A stretch of DNA of 64,000 bases. Source: Rhynchopus sp. YZ270_cl-10 (Eukaryota; Euglenozoa; Diplonemea; Diplonemida; Diplonemidae). The notes beneath the pieces are model-generated. The model did no database searches and was not told where the DNA came from. It was given only the letters and a program-made list of their open reading frames with translations. Within the stretch, counting starts at the first letter, position 1; each line of letters begins with the position of its first letter. Where the stretch lies: assembly GCA_964035575.1 (NCBI GenBank), contig OZ037851.1, forward strand, positions 434,001-498,000, given 5' to 3'. Both the position numbers and the translations under genes were made by a program. Shown piece by piece: positions 1 to 9,700 of this stretch.

Positions 1-347
1 GGTGCTGCCTTTGCTGCCTTCTGTTTGTTTTCGGTGGGTGCTGTCTTCTGCTTCTTGGGGCTCGGCTCCACCTGTGGTGATGCAGGTGTAGGGACGTCGG
101 GGGTCTTGGCAGCAGGCGTGATGGTGGTCTTGTACGGCACAGCCGAGGGAGGTGGCATGCCTGGGTCTCTGTCGACGAAGACACAGTGCTTGCGCTTCCG
201 TCGCCGTCTTGTTTCAATGAGAATCGTGCTTGCGCGGGGGTACACAGGTGCGGGTGTGTCCTCCATCTTATCCTCACAAGGCTTGTTTTTGTCCTCCGTG
301 GGTTTGTCATCCATCGGCTTGTCAATCTCCATTGCGTTTTCGCCCAT
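1..347 (-). CDS. Partial gene, 5' part of a basic low-complexity protein
   Basis: An uninterrupted minus-strand frame starts at the ATG at 347-345 and runs off the left edge of the window, giving about 115 residues. It opens MGENAMEIDKPMDDK and is rich in K, E, P, T and D. A basic cluster RRRRKRKH near residue 60 and a PKKQK stretch near residue 100 look like nuclear localisation signals. No folded domain is visible in this part. Upstream on the minus strand a pyrimidine-rich stretch ends in AAAAACAG, 14 bases before the ATG, the same arrangement as at most genes here. I do not recognise the family. The nuclear location is inferred only from the basic clusters. Confidence 0.5.
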   Translation of the reverse strand, partial: MGENAMEIDKPMDDKPTEDKNKPCEDKMEDTPAPVYPRASTILIETRRRRKRKHCVFVDRDPGMPPPSAVPYKTTITPAAKTPDVPTPASPQVEPSPKKQKTAPTENKQKAAKAA

Positions 348-684
348 TTTGTTTGCTTTGTCTGTTTTTCCGGAAGAGAGTTTTTGAGGGGTTACATGAA
401 GAGCTTGGAGGGGAGGGAGAGAGAGATGGCATGTGGTAAAAAGCAAAGCGGGTACTTTTTTTTGCTACTATTTGGCAGTGTGTCAAATGGTATGTGTGAG
501 TGTGGGTCAATTATATGACCGGTGGGGGGGTGGGTCTTTGTTAGAAAAAATATCATTGCCTTTTACACTAAAACCGCTAAAAGAAGGCAGTTTGCACACA
601 AAGTGCGATGCATAAAAATACACATAGCGGGGAGGCGGTATCCCCCCTTTTGTACACAGCTCCACAAAATCAGAAAAGTCGGCA

Positions 685-775
685 GACATGACAGTGTACC
701 TTGGTATGACCGGGTACGGGGTGGACCCCAACTATGCAGGTCTACATCCATTTCGTGGTTTAGACATGACGAAAA
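685..775 (+). repeat. Dispersed repeat C, copy 1
   Basis: The block runs from GACAGTGTACC to GTGGTTTAGACATGAC and matches copies at 21601-21690 and 38505-38578. Shared blocks are GACAGTGTACC, ATGCAG, ACATCCATTTCGTGGTTT and CATCTGA. Its second half can fold with GTCTA pairing to TAGAC. The rest of the spacer 348-985 shows only homopolymer-rich sequence. Orientation is nominal. Confidence 0.5.
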
Positions 776-985
776 AAAAACTGCAATAGTTAGAACGTAA
801 CAAACTCACCCTAACGATAGTGGCACTACGACCCCCTTAAGTTTTCTGTTTTTCTTTCTTACTTTCGTTTATTTTCAAATGGTAAGCCCTCGCCGACCCG
901 CCCCACTTTTACAAAAACTGTTAAAAAAAAATACTGGTTTTTAGTACAAATCAAACAAATAAAACACCACCCCAGAACCCCTTAT

Positions 986-2911
986 TCAACCTTCAGAATA
1001 CTGCCGCGCGAGCTCCTCCAGCTGCGCATCTGTCTCGAATGGACTGTCCACCACTTTGAACATCGTTTCCAAGAAGCTTGGCAGTGCGGACCCGGTTACC
1101 CAATTCATCAGACGAGACGGGATGTTCATCTTCGGGTCGTCAAAGTAGAGAGATGTGTAGCAGCACCACCCTTCCCCCTTGGGGCTGGGTGTGAGGGAGG
1201 TGTGGTTTGAAAAGTTGTCCACGCGGACGCTCTTTGTTGGAGGCGACTTTGCATTTGGCGCTGCCTTTGCTACTGTCACTATCTCACCCTTTGTCACCCT
1301 TATCTCCCTATAATACACATAATCCCTTGCCGTGAATGGCATCGGAAACGCAACATTCCAATACAAACAACAGTCCCGGATCCCATCGTATTCTTCTACA
1401 ATAGAAATCGCCTTGCAGTATTTATCCCATTTCTTCCGCCCGGAAACGTCGTTGCAGACGAGAAAGAACTTCTCTGCTGGTACATGCAGTTCACCGCGTA
1501 CGAAGTACTCCTTCAGACCGTTCGCCCCGTTGCGTTCCCTGGTGTACACCTCGATGTGGGATCCATTCTTAAACTCATAGCGCTTCATGAAGGTGTAGCC
1601 CTCCCGCTTTACCACCTCTTCGTTGTGCCGCCGTTTCATCTCTTCTGCGGAGGCTTCGTCAAGCGACACTTCACTTTCCGCATCATCAAAATCAGGTGGT
1701 GCAAGGGTATTCGGCACTTTCACTGCGCGCGCAGGATTTAACATAACATTTAATTCTCTAAAATCAGATGTCGTAATAACAGGCCCCTTCGAAAGCTGTA
1801 GATGAGTCGTAGGAGAGGCAAGATCTGGTAGAGGTGACACATCATTGGGGTCTGGAGGGAGAAGCTGCGCCAATGAGCCTGGGGATGCGAGCTCTCCTAT
1901 CGGGTCGGCTTCGCAGGAATGCGCTGGGGACGCTGTAAGGCAGGTTTCCATGGCATCGTCGTCACTCTCATTTTCTGTGTGCTTCTGAAGTCGTTCTGCC
2001 TTACGCACCTCTGGCTTTGGAGGTGCTCTAAGAATAGGTGCAGCAGGCTCGCTAGAGAGAACCTCGCGGTCAACCGTTGTGGCAGGTACCGGAGGTTTTG
2101 GAGTAGGGGGTGGTTGAAAATCAGGATTCCGCAATGGACCTCCATCGTTGGTGTGGACAGTGTAGTACCCCACTAAAACCAAAACTGCGGCAAGAAAAAA
2201 CCCCACCAAACTGACAATTGTGATATAGTATGAAAAATGGTCGCTGTCGTCGTGCATGCTCGCAATGGGAATGCTGTTCAGATCTTCCAGGGAATGTGCG
2301 TTGAGCGCAGCGCTGTCCAAATTGTTGTAATTTTCTGTATAATTGAAAACCCCATTTGCGCGGTGGCCATACACAACGACAGGGTCTTTCTCGCATACTA
2401 TCACAAAGGTGACAAACCCGGTTACATTCGTAGAATAACCCAACGCAGGTGTTCTCAGCTTCTCCAAATCTCCCGTCTGTTTAACGATCTGTACTCGAGA
2501 AAGCACTGCGGTTTGCATCGTCGTAGCGACATCTCTGGTAAAGGACTCCATCGGGTATGACTCATTCGAGGCTATAGTGTAGTGAAGGAGGGGGTCCTGC
2601 ATAGGGAGGACTGCAGAGAAGAATGGGTGGGTCCAGAAGATGGGAGTGTTTTGTTTGTCGTCGTAGACACGGCGTGATGTGTGCATCGTGAATGCGGTTG
2701 TGGTTGTGTCCACAACAATGCGCATGTACGAACTGCTTTCGATGCAGGCCTCTCTTTCGCTGTTGTTCCACCGTTCAACGGAGCCGTGCACAGCATCGTA
2801 CAGCCCCTCGTTGTCAGGATCCGTCCGCAGCGACAGCGCTACGCCACATCCCACTGCAATCGCCACCGCCCACACAGATGAGAACACAGAGATGGCGACT
2901 TCAAGCCGCAT
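986..2911 (-). CDS. Membrane-anchored START-domain lipid-binding protein
   Basis: Predicted 641 residues. The frame is open a little further upstream, but the first ATG is at 2911, 22 bases after a pyrimidine-AG acceptor, so I start there. A hydrophobic segment at about residues 3-27 is followed by a lumenal or extracellular region with several N-x-S/T sites, then a second membrane segment at about 224-250. A proline-rich acidic linker leads to a START domain at about 440-640, recognised by the pattern VCNDVSGRKKWDKYCKAI, then WNVAFPMPFTARDYVYYREI and a C-terminal helix around SFLETMF. START domains bind lipids or sterols in a cavity. Two flanking membrane spans plus a cytosolic START domain suggest lipid sensing or transfer at a membrane, which is inference. 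It lies downstream of the ankyrin gene on the same strand. No intron is needed. Confidence 0.8.
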   Translation of the reverse strand: MRLEVAISVFSSVWAVAIAVGCGVALSLRTDPDNEGLYDAVHGSVERWNNSEREACIESSSYMRIVVDTTTTAFTMHTSRRVYDDKQNTPIFWTHPFFSAVLPMQDPLLHYTIASNESYPMESFTRDVATTMQTAVLSRVQIVKQTGDLEKLRTPALGYSTNVTGFVTFVIVCEKDPVVVYGHRANGVFNYTENYNNLDSAALNAHSLEDLNSIPIASMHDDSDHFSYYITIVSLVGFFLAAVLVLVGYYTVHTNDGGPLRNPDFQPPPTPKPPVPATTVDREVLSSEPAAPILRAPPKPEVRKAERLQKHTENESDDDAMETCLTASPAHSCEADPIGELASPGSLAQLLPPDPNDVSPLPDLASPTTHLQLSKGPVITTSDFRELNVMLNPARAVKVPNTLAPPDFDDAESEVSLDEASAEEMKRRHNEEVVKREGYTFMKRYEFKNGSHIEVYTRERNGANGLKEYFVRGELHVPAEKFFLVCNDVSGRKKWDKYCKAISIVEEYDGIRDCCLYWNVAFPMPFTARDYVYYREIRVTKGEIVTVAKAAPNAKSPPTKSVRVDNFSNHTSLTPSPKGEGWCCYTSLYFDDPKMNIPSRLMNWVTGSALPSFLETMFKVVDSPFETDAQLEELARQYSEG

Positions 2912-3289
2912 TGATGTGTTCCCCACCGGGTGTCTGTTAAGAATGTGGTGTAGATAATATGGAATGCAGATGAGGTAGGTGTTGGTGATTACAGATAGGA
3001 GGCAAAAGTGGTGGGGGGAGGTGGAGGAAAATGTTGCTGTGAAAAATTCTGCAATGTAGCGTTTGTTCCCGTTTCGCCCCGTGCCGGAAGGTAGGGTGGG
3101 TTGGGTCTGAAAATTGAAAGTTTTTGTAAGATATTTTCCTCAGCCTTCTCAAGACTGTTTTGAAAAAATATCACAAAATAAGAGCAAAAAAAGGGCAAAA
3201 AAAAAGTTAGCAAAGATATAAAACGCCCCTCTGCGACGCATTTTCCACCCAATTTGGGACAATCACCCACCCCCCTCTCCCCCTCCCTT

Positions 3290-6200
3290 TTAACGCCTAT
3301 CCGAAGCTTCCAAGATTTGTGTCCGTTTTCGTCGCTGCATATTTCTATGGCACCGCGGACTGGGTCGCTTTGGGGCGTTCTTGACAGAAGCGCGCACCCC
3401 TGCCCCTGGAGAGCGTCCCTTTTCTTCGGGAGGGGTCCAGATACCGGAGAGGTTTTGGCTACCTCTAGAGAGCGGCTGATGGACGGAGTTGTGACGGAAG
3501 TCAGAAGAGGACCCTTTTGATGAGAGTCGCTCCTTTGCTTGGGAATGCCCCCGAAGCAGTGTTGGTGCGAGCGATACCGCCTCTCCCGGTGGCAGTGCTG
3601 CAGAGAGGTTCTCAGCGGAGACATCCGAATCGGAGGATTCAGAGAAGTACGTCTCGGAGAACCCTACCTCTTCTGTGATGCTCCAGTCTCCGATGATGGT
3701 TTGTCCCAGCATTAGACCGTGTTGCTGTGTGGGGTTTACCCCATCTAAAGCAAAGTCAGAGGGGAACGCTATACTGCTTTTTCGTCTCATGTTGGTTGCG
3801 GAGCATTTGCTTAAAGATCGGTTTGCTAGTGCTTGGAAAACACCGGAGCGGTGAACAGAGGAGCGTGCTCTCATGTTGATAGGGGTCCAGGCAGAGTCGT
3901 CTGAGTGGGTTTCGCTGATGTCGCTGTCGTCTTCGAGGATGGCAAGAAGTTCTGGTTCGACTTTGTAGTGGGTAGAAGGGTGGAGGATGACTTCCGAAAG
4001 GGGGACGTCCAGTTTGTACACAGCGTAGAACCCTGCTGCCGCGGCGTCTCGATAGGTCTCTCGTTGTGTAACCAGTTTTGACTCAAATATGGCAAGTTTT
4101 TCTGCCTTAGTGATCTTCGTGTCTTCGGTTTCCTTCTGGCACAGCGCAAGAAGCTCTGGGTCTTGTATATAGCTTGCGACGCGAAGTTTTTCGGAAAGGT
4201 TCGCCGCAACTTCGGCCTGCCAGGTGTGCCATTGTTTCATGAGTTTGAGTACTGCACGTTGCTTCCGGGAGCAGACGATGCGGATGAAGCTTTGTACCCG
4301 CACTACACTTTCCCGAAACACAGCAAACAGCTTTCTGCAGAGACTCCCTCGCTTCAAAAACTGAAGGTACCGTGTTATCAGCGACAACGACTTTGCTAGG
4401 ACCTCTGTAGGCTTCTGCGTGAAGACTTCAAGAAGAGGGCTATTCTCAAACTTTGCTGCCTCTGCTATGCTTGGAACACGCCGAAGACATGAATTCGGTC
4501 GTTTCGTTCGTATCCTCTCTGACACCAGATTGCGTTCAAACACCGGAATCACCGCTTCCTTTTTCTCCTCAACCGACGCGAATTCATATTTCGCAGAAAT
4601 CGGCCTCAACGATTTCGCACCATCATTCGAAACAGGAACACCCGACAACCGACGCCCCCCTACGTGGTCATATATATGCACCGCCTTGGTCAGAGGAATC
4701 AAACGAACAAAACAGCCCCCTGTCGGAACATAGCGGAACGTCTGTAAAAGAAGCGACCCGCTTTGATCCTGCAAGGTCGTGCATATGATACTATACACAG
4801 ACACCTCTTCTGACTCGGAAGACCCAACACTCTCTGATGAAGAGAGCGTTTCCCCACCAAGGGAGATATCGCACGACCCATCTTCGGACCCCGCTCCCCC
4901 CCGAACCTCATCAAACAATGATACACACGACCCTGGAGACATTGGGCTGTGGTGTTTGATAGGAGACCGCTGACGGTATCTACTGCGGTTTACAACAACT
5001 CTTTCACTGTAGCCTTCTTTGACGAAAGGGTGGCATTCCAGTTGGAAGACCCCTCCGAGAAGCAAGATGCCTCCAGACACCTTAACAGATCCGTTATAGT
5101 TTGCGAAATATGCACGATTTGGAGGCGGGATTCTCCAAGGCAACTTATCTTCCAAGTATAAATGCGTTTCACCAAGAAAAAGAGAGAGCACAGCTTCATA
5201 GAGCTCATTGCTATGCAGGATTGTGGGAGAAAACACTACAGTACTACAAGGCGGTGCCTCCCCGGGGAGGGCGCTGATTTCATTAAAAACCGCCTTTCCT
5301 AATTTAAGAAGAAATCCAAGAACCGCTTCTTTATTGTTCATCGCAGCGTAGTCTTCTGGAGTGAAACAGCGGTTATCCTGAAGTGTTAAATTATGTCCAT
5401 GCGCTTTCAGCCACTGCAATGCTTCAACATGGCCCCCTGCGGCAGCAAAGTGCGCTGCGGTGCAGCCGTCAGCATCTTCCACATCGGGTTCACCTCCGTT
5501 GTTCTCCATCCACCAGAGCACAGAGATCAGACCCTGTGCGGCAGCAACGTGCCACGCAGTTTGGCCAGTTGAACGGTCTCGAATTTCATCTACCTTATCC
5601 ATTTTGTGAAGCGAGCCTAAGGCGTATGCCATCTGTTCAGTATTGCCGTCCTCGGCGGCCTGGAGGAACTTCTCTGCAATAGGTACGTTGCGGACTACAT
5701 CCATAAAGTCGAGTTTGTTGTAGCTCATGTTCCCGATGCTGTCATGCTGGAGAAGGGAGGAGGAGTGGCTGCTGGTGGACCCACTGCGGTCTTCTTTGAA
5801 CATTGTTTCGAGGAAGCTGTAAGGGAGAAAATAATTAAAATAATATTTTCAATCGATGGAGTTTTGTCCACCCGGAGAAAAAAAAGCGATTTCGCACAAT
5901 ATTTTCAAAAAAAAAGAGGTGATACCGACAGAAAGGTTAATAATGTAGGTTGTTTTGTGAAGGTTGATTTTTTTTTTGGTAACATACGCCGATGTTTTCT
6001 TGGAGTCGATTCCTTGCATGCTCTGCATTGCACGTCGAAATCGGGCAAGATGGTGGAAACCCGACTTCTTTGGCCCTGTCCTGATGGGTGCACAACGGGC
6101 GTCGTCCGAAGATGAATTTGAGACGGAGGATTGTGCGGAATTCTTGCGCGACTCAACCCCTTCACAAAATTTTCCGAGCATTTTGTCGAGGTTCGTGCGG

Positions 6201-6520
6201 CGCTTTTCATTGGCGTCCACATCAAAATCATTGAGCTTTGCATGCGACTTCCGCTTCTTCAGCACAGACGTCGACCGGAAACTCTTTCTTGCCCTCGACA
6301 GCATCACAGAAGCAACATCCTCTACACCCTCCCGTTCACCCTGCCCTTCCTTCACGCCAATAAGCCTTGGTGAAGCGAACGGCGACATAGCACCCCCATA
6401 CGAACTATCAGATGGGGACGGCACCAAAGCCCCAGACTGCGTTAACGCCCCATCCTCAAATGAGGTGAACACCTGCAAGGAAGGCTGCGAGCTGTCAAGA
6501 GATCGTTCCAATTCAGGCAT
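3290..6520 (-). CDS. Ankyrin-repeat protein with IQ-like motif (two exons)
   Basis: Complement join 3290-5816 and 5988-6520, about 1019 residues. Exon 1 starts at an ATG preceded by an A-run and ends at a GTATGT donor (5987). The acceptor CTTACAG ends at 5817, and the joined frame reads KTSAFLETMFKEDRS without a break. Exon 1 is serine-rich and basic. Exon 2 begins with ankyrin repeats at about residues 230-350 (TGQTAWHVAAAQG, then DGCTAAHFAAAGGHVEALQWL). A long unassigned middle follows, then RVQSFIRIVCSRKQR, which resembles a calmodulin-binding IQ motif, then a Ser-rich tail. Ankyrin repeats bind proteins, and the IQ-like motif could bind calmodulin or a light chain. The partner is unknown. 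The start could lie further upstream in frame (ATG-like start at 6607), but that part reads like untranslated sequence. Confidence 0.72.
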
Positions 6521-6532
6521 TTTTTTTTTTTG

Positions 6533-6583
6533 CAGACTTGGTTGTATTAATATGTAGACACCCGAGGATGAACTCCACGATAA
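6533..6583 (+). repeat. Dispersed repeat D2, copy 1 in the 5' leader of the ankyrin gene
   Basis: The block TTGTATTAATATGTAG, then ACACCCGAGGATGAACTCCAC, resembles 40928-40975 (GTATTAGTGTAG, CACCTGAAGATGCACTCCAC) and 28388-28430 (GCATTAGTGCAGACACCCGAAGATG). It would be transcribed as the leader of the ankyrin gene. Orientation is nominal. Confidence 0.4.
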
Positions 6584-6692
6584 CCAATTTTTTTCGAAGA
6601 CTTCCAAAGCCTGGGGTGTCGTGTTTTGATGAAGAGGAGGAGGGGGGGGAATGAGGTGTACAAAAACAATACAAAAAAAAAAGAAAAGTTTA

Positions 6693-6729
6693 TAAGATGA
6701 TCCTAAGCCTCTCGTGCTCAGTCACCTTA
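6693..6729 (+). repeat. Hairpin A at the 3' end of the LINE
   Basis: TAAGATGA, CTAAGC, loop CTCTCGT, GCTCAG, CACCTTA. The inner stem pairs CTAAGC with GCTCAG (one mismatch) and the outer arms are TAAG and CTTA. It starts about 10 bases after the ORF2 stop codon on the LINE strand. It belongs to the dispersed hairpin family and could be the reverse-transcriptase recognition structure, which is inference. Confidence 0.6.
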
Positions 6730-6738
6730 TCATATTCG

Positions 6739-9700
6739 TTATCGCACAGCTTCAGCTGCGCTGGCTTCTACAAGTTTGTTGTCAGGGATGATGTCATTTC
6801 CCCAGCCGGAGTTCGTAATTTTGGCACGTACGATGACGTGTTCGAGCATGTGCATAGTGTAGCGCGGGTACGTAAAAACTGGGCGACGGTCGTAGCCAAT
6901 AAGTCCGGGTGCGCCAATGGACCGGAGGCCCCGTGAGGAGGAGATGGCAGATGCGGGAAATGGGTTTTGAATCCCAAGGGCTTTGCACAGGCGGTGAAGC
7001 TTGTTGAGCAATGTGCGCAAGGCGGCGGCCCGTTCTCTAATGTTAGAGGTTGGCCGGAGAACGTAGATCCTGTGGAAAATTTCCAGGTCAATGGCAAGTT
7101 CCACGCATGTCACAGGCAGGTTGGCGGTGCTCCATTTCAGGGAGGAGGCCCATAGGAGCATTTGCTTCAGTTCGCGGCGCTTCTGCTTGCATCTCGGATC
7201 ATCGTCCTTCCCAAAGAAAGGGGCGAGCTGCCGGTAGATGGCCTCCTGGTATGGGGGCGCATCGAACACTTCAAAGTCCATACGCCATGGGTGGCGTGCA
7301 GGCGCTGTGGTCGTCCGCGAGGACAGGTGATCATCTACTGCGGTGGTGACGTCCAGCAGGTATCTCTGCATGTCGGTTACTACGTGCTTGGGCGTGTTCG
7401 TGGGAGCTATGCCATGCATAGCCAGGCAACTCGGGGTGTTCGGGCCGATCCTGTCGAGGAGAGGGCGGTGCGCTTCCTTCACGTTAGCAGACACAGTGTG
7501 CGGGCAAGTCCACAGCAGGTGCTTCGCCAGCCCGGAGGTTGGTGTGAGGCATAAGGGGCACTGATTCACTTCGAGGTGTATGCCACCTCTCTTTGTTGAC
7601 TCGTATAGGCACAGCACCGTAGGGTGCGCGTAGAGTATCCCATCGCAGATGATACGTCGGAGGCGGTAAGCTAGCAGGGGGTGGGACCACTGCAGTTGGT
7701 CGTGCAGGTACGTGGTGTCGGCGAGGTTGACACCGTATTGAGCGCCGTCGTAAGTCGGTCTGTCCAAGGCAAGATCTGTGAACTTCTGTCGTCGGACGAT
7801 TTCGCGAATGGCGTGGTGTCGTTCACCTGGCGCGAGAAGACCTAGGGCGTGTGTCTTCTCTTCTTCCACGGGGGCACTCGAGAGCTCCGTAACGGTTGTT
7901 AGGTCGTCACACCATCTCACGCCTGTCAGTATGCTAGTGGAGGTCATGTTGCCGACCGGCCCGTGGGGGCGGAAGTCCCAGCCTCCTCCTGCGTTGTACC
8001 TCTTGTGTATCGACAGGCATCGTTCTCTCAGTGTTGCGTCAAATGCTATGTGGTCAAGCACGACGTTCATGGACCGGTTGCAGATGATGGCAGCCGGGTC
8101 AGTGCGGTGGCTCTTCAATAAAACGGTGCGTATTGCGAGGCCTGCGCGTGTCCCATAGTCACTGCCCCAGAGGCAGGTGTTGACGGCGGTGGAGAGTTCC
8201 TTCAAGCTAGACTGCGAGGGCAGAGCGTACGGGACCTCATACAGCGCACCCGGGAGGATGCATTCTGACACAATTCTATACTTGTGGTAGAAAGCCAGCG
8301 GCATACATCGTAGGCGTTGCAGGGCTGCAATGGCCTTGCGGACTCGTTCCGGAGAGGAGCGTCGAGAGTGCTTCGAGCAGTAGAGGTAGACCCCTAGGAT
8401 CTTGACCTTCACCAGTGTTTTGTACCTGTGACCTGTGTTCGAGACAAGAGTGCTGGTGAAGCTCTCACGTGATCCAAATGCAACGGTTTTGGTGTCGTTA
8501 AGTTTCATTCCGGTGATGGCACAAAACCTCTCCACAATGCGCAGGCATGGCTCTAAGCTGTTCATCGACTTCCGTGACAGGAGGGTGATGTCGTCCGCGT
8601 ACGCACGTGAGCAGGTGTTCTTGCAGCTGTCCAGGTCCTTCAGCAGCACTGCGACGAGCGCATTAATCAAGACGACGCTGATGGGGCATCCTTGGAGGAT
8701 GCCGTTCGTCACTCTGAACGGGGTACCCACGCCAAGTGGAAGCTGGAACCTACGTTGAAGTTGCTCGTACATGGTGCGGAGCGGCTGCAGAATGCGGGGG
8801 TGTAGCCCTAGTCGTGCTGCGAGCTCGAGGGTAAGCTTCTGGGGGACACGGTCAAAGCACTTAGCAAAGTCAAGTGCCAGGCCGTACAGCGGTTCTCCGC
8901 CAGACAGTGCGTCTTCCAGCTGCGTGCAGATGTCGAACAGGACGTTGTGAGCCCCGTGGCGAGGGCGGAAGCCGTGTTGGTCCTTGTGAATCCAGGTTTC
9001 TTGCCACTTCTGGATGCTACGTACTCGTGCTGACGCCCAGAGTCTGTAGACACTGCTCGTCACGGTGATCGGGCGGTGGTCCAGCGGGCCCTTTCCCTCT
9101 CCCTTTGGAGTGAGCGTCACGATCGCAGTTAGCAACGCTTCAGGCCACGTGCCGGATTCTTCGATCTCGTTGAACGTTGTGGCAAACGCATTCAGCAGGA
9201 CCACAGGAAGGCGCTTCAGCTCACCCATGCGCCACCCATCGACACCACATGCGCCTGACTTCTTCTTACTCTGCAGAACGCGGTCCAGGTCCTCCCCAGT
9301 GAGAGGGAGCAGATCCATGTTGTGCTTCGCTACATGTTTCCCAAACACAGCATCAAAGTCGTCATACTCCGGTTCAGGGCACTCGCGGTAGAGCTGGAAT
9401 ACAGATTTCCACTCTTCCTGGAGGATGGCATCCATCTCTTGTGCGTTGGCCGTCAGGGTCCCGTCTCTTCTAGCCACAGCCAGCAGATCGTCCGGCAGGG
9501 TACCCCTGCAGAAGGCCGTGAGCTTCTTCCGGTCCACGTCGAAGTTGTGCACCGCCTTCAGCTTCAGTTGCTTTTCCCTGTAGACTCGATTGTCCCTGCC
9601 CAGGTCACTCGCCAGTGTCGCAGAGGTAGTGTGGAGGTCCGCTGCTAGCGTCAGCTGCTCTGCTATGCCCAGGGGAAGTTCGTCCACAGACAGGTCACGC

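Noticed and set aside
2909-2926. Start of the START gene five codons upstream
   Set aside because: That codon is GTG, not ATG. The first ATG (2911) directly follows a splice-acceptor-like site.
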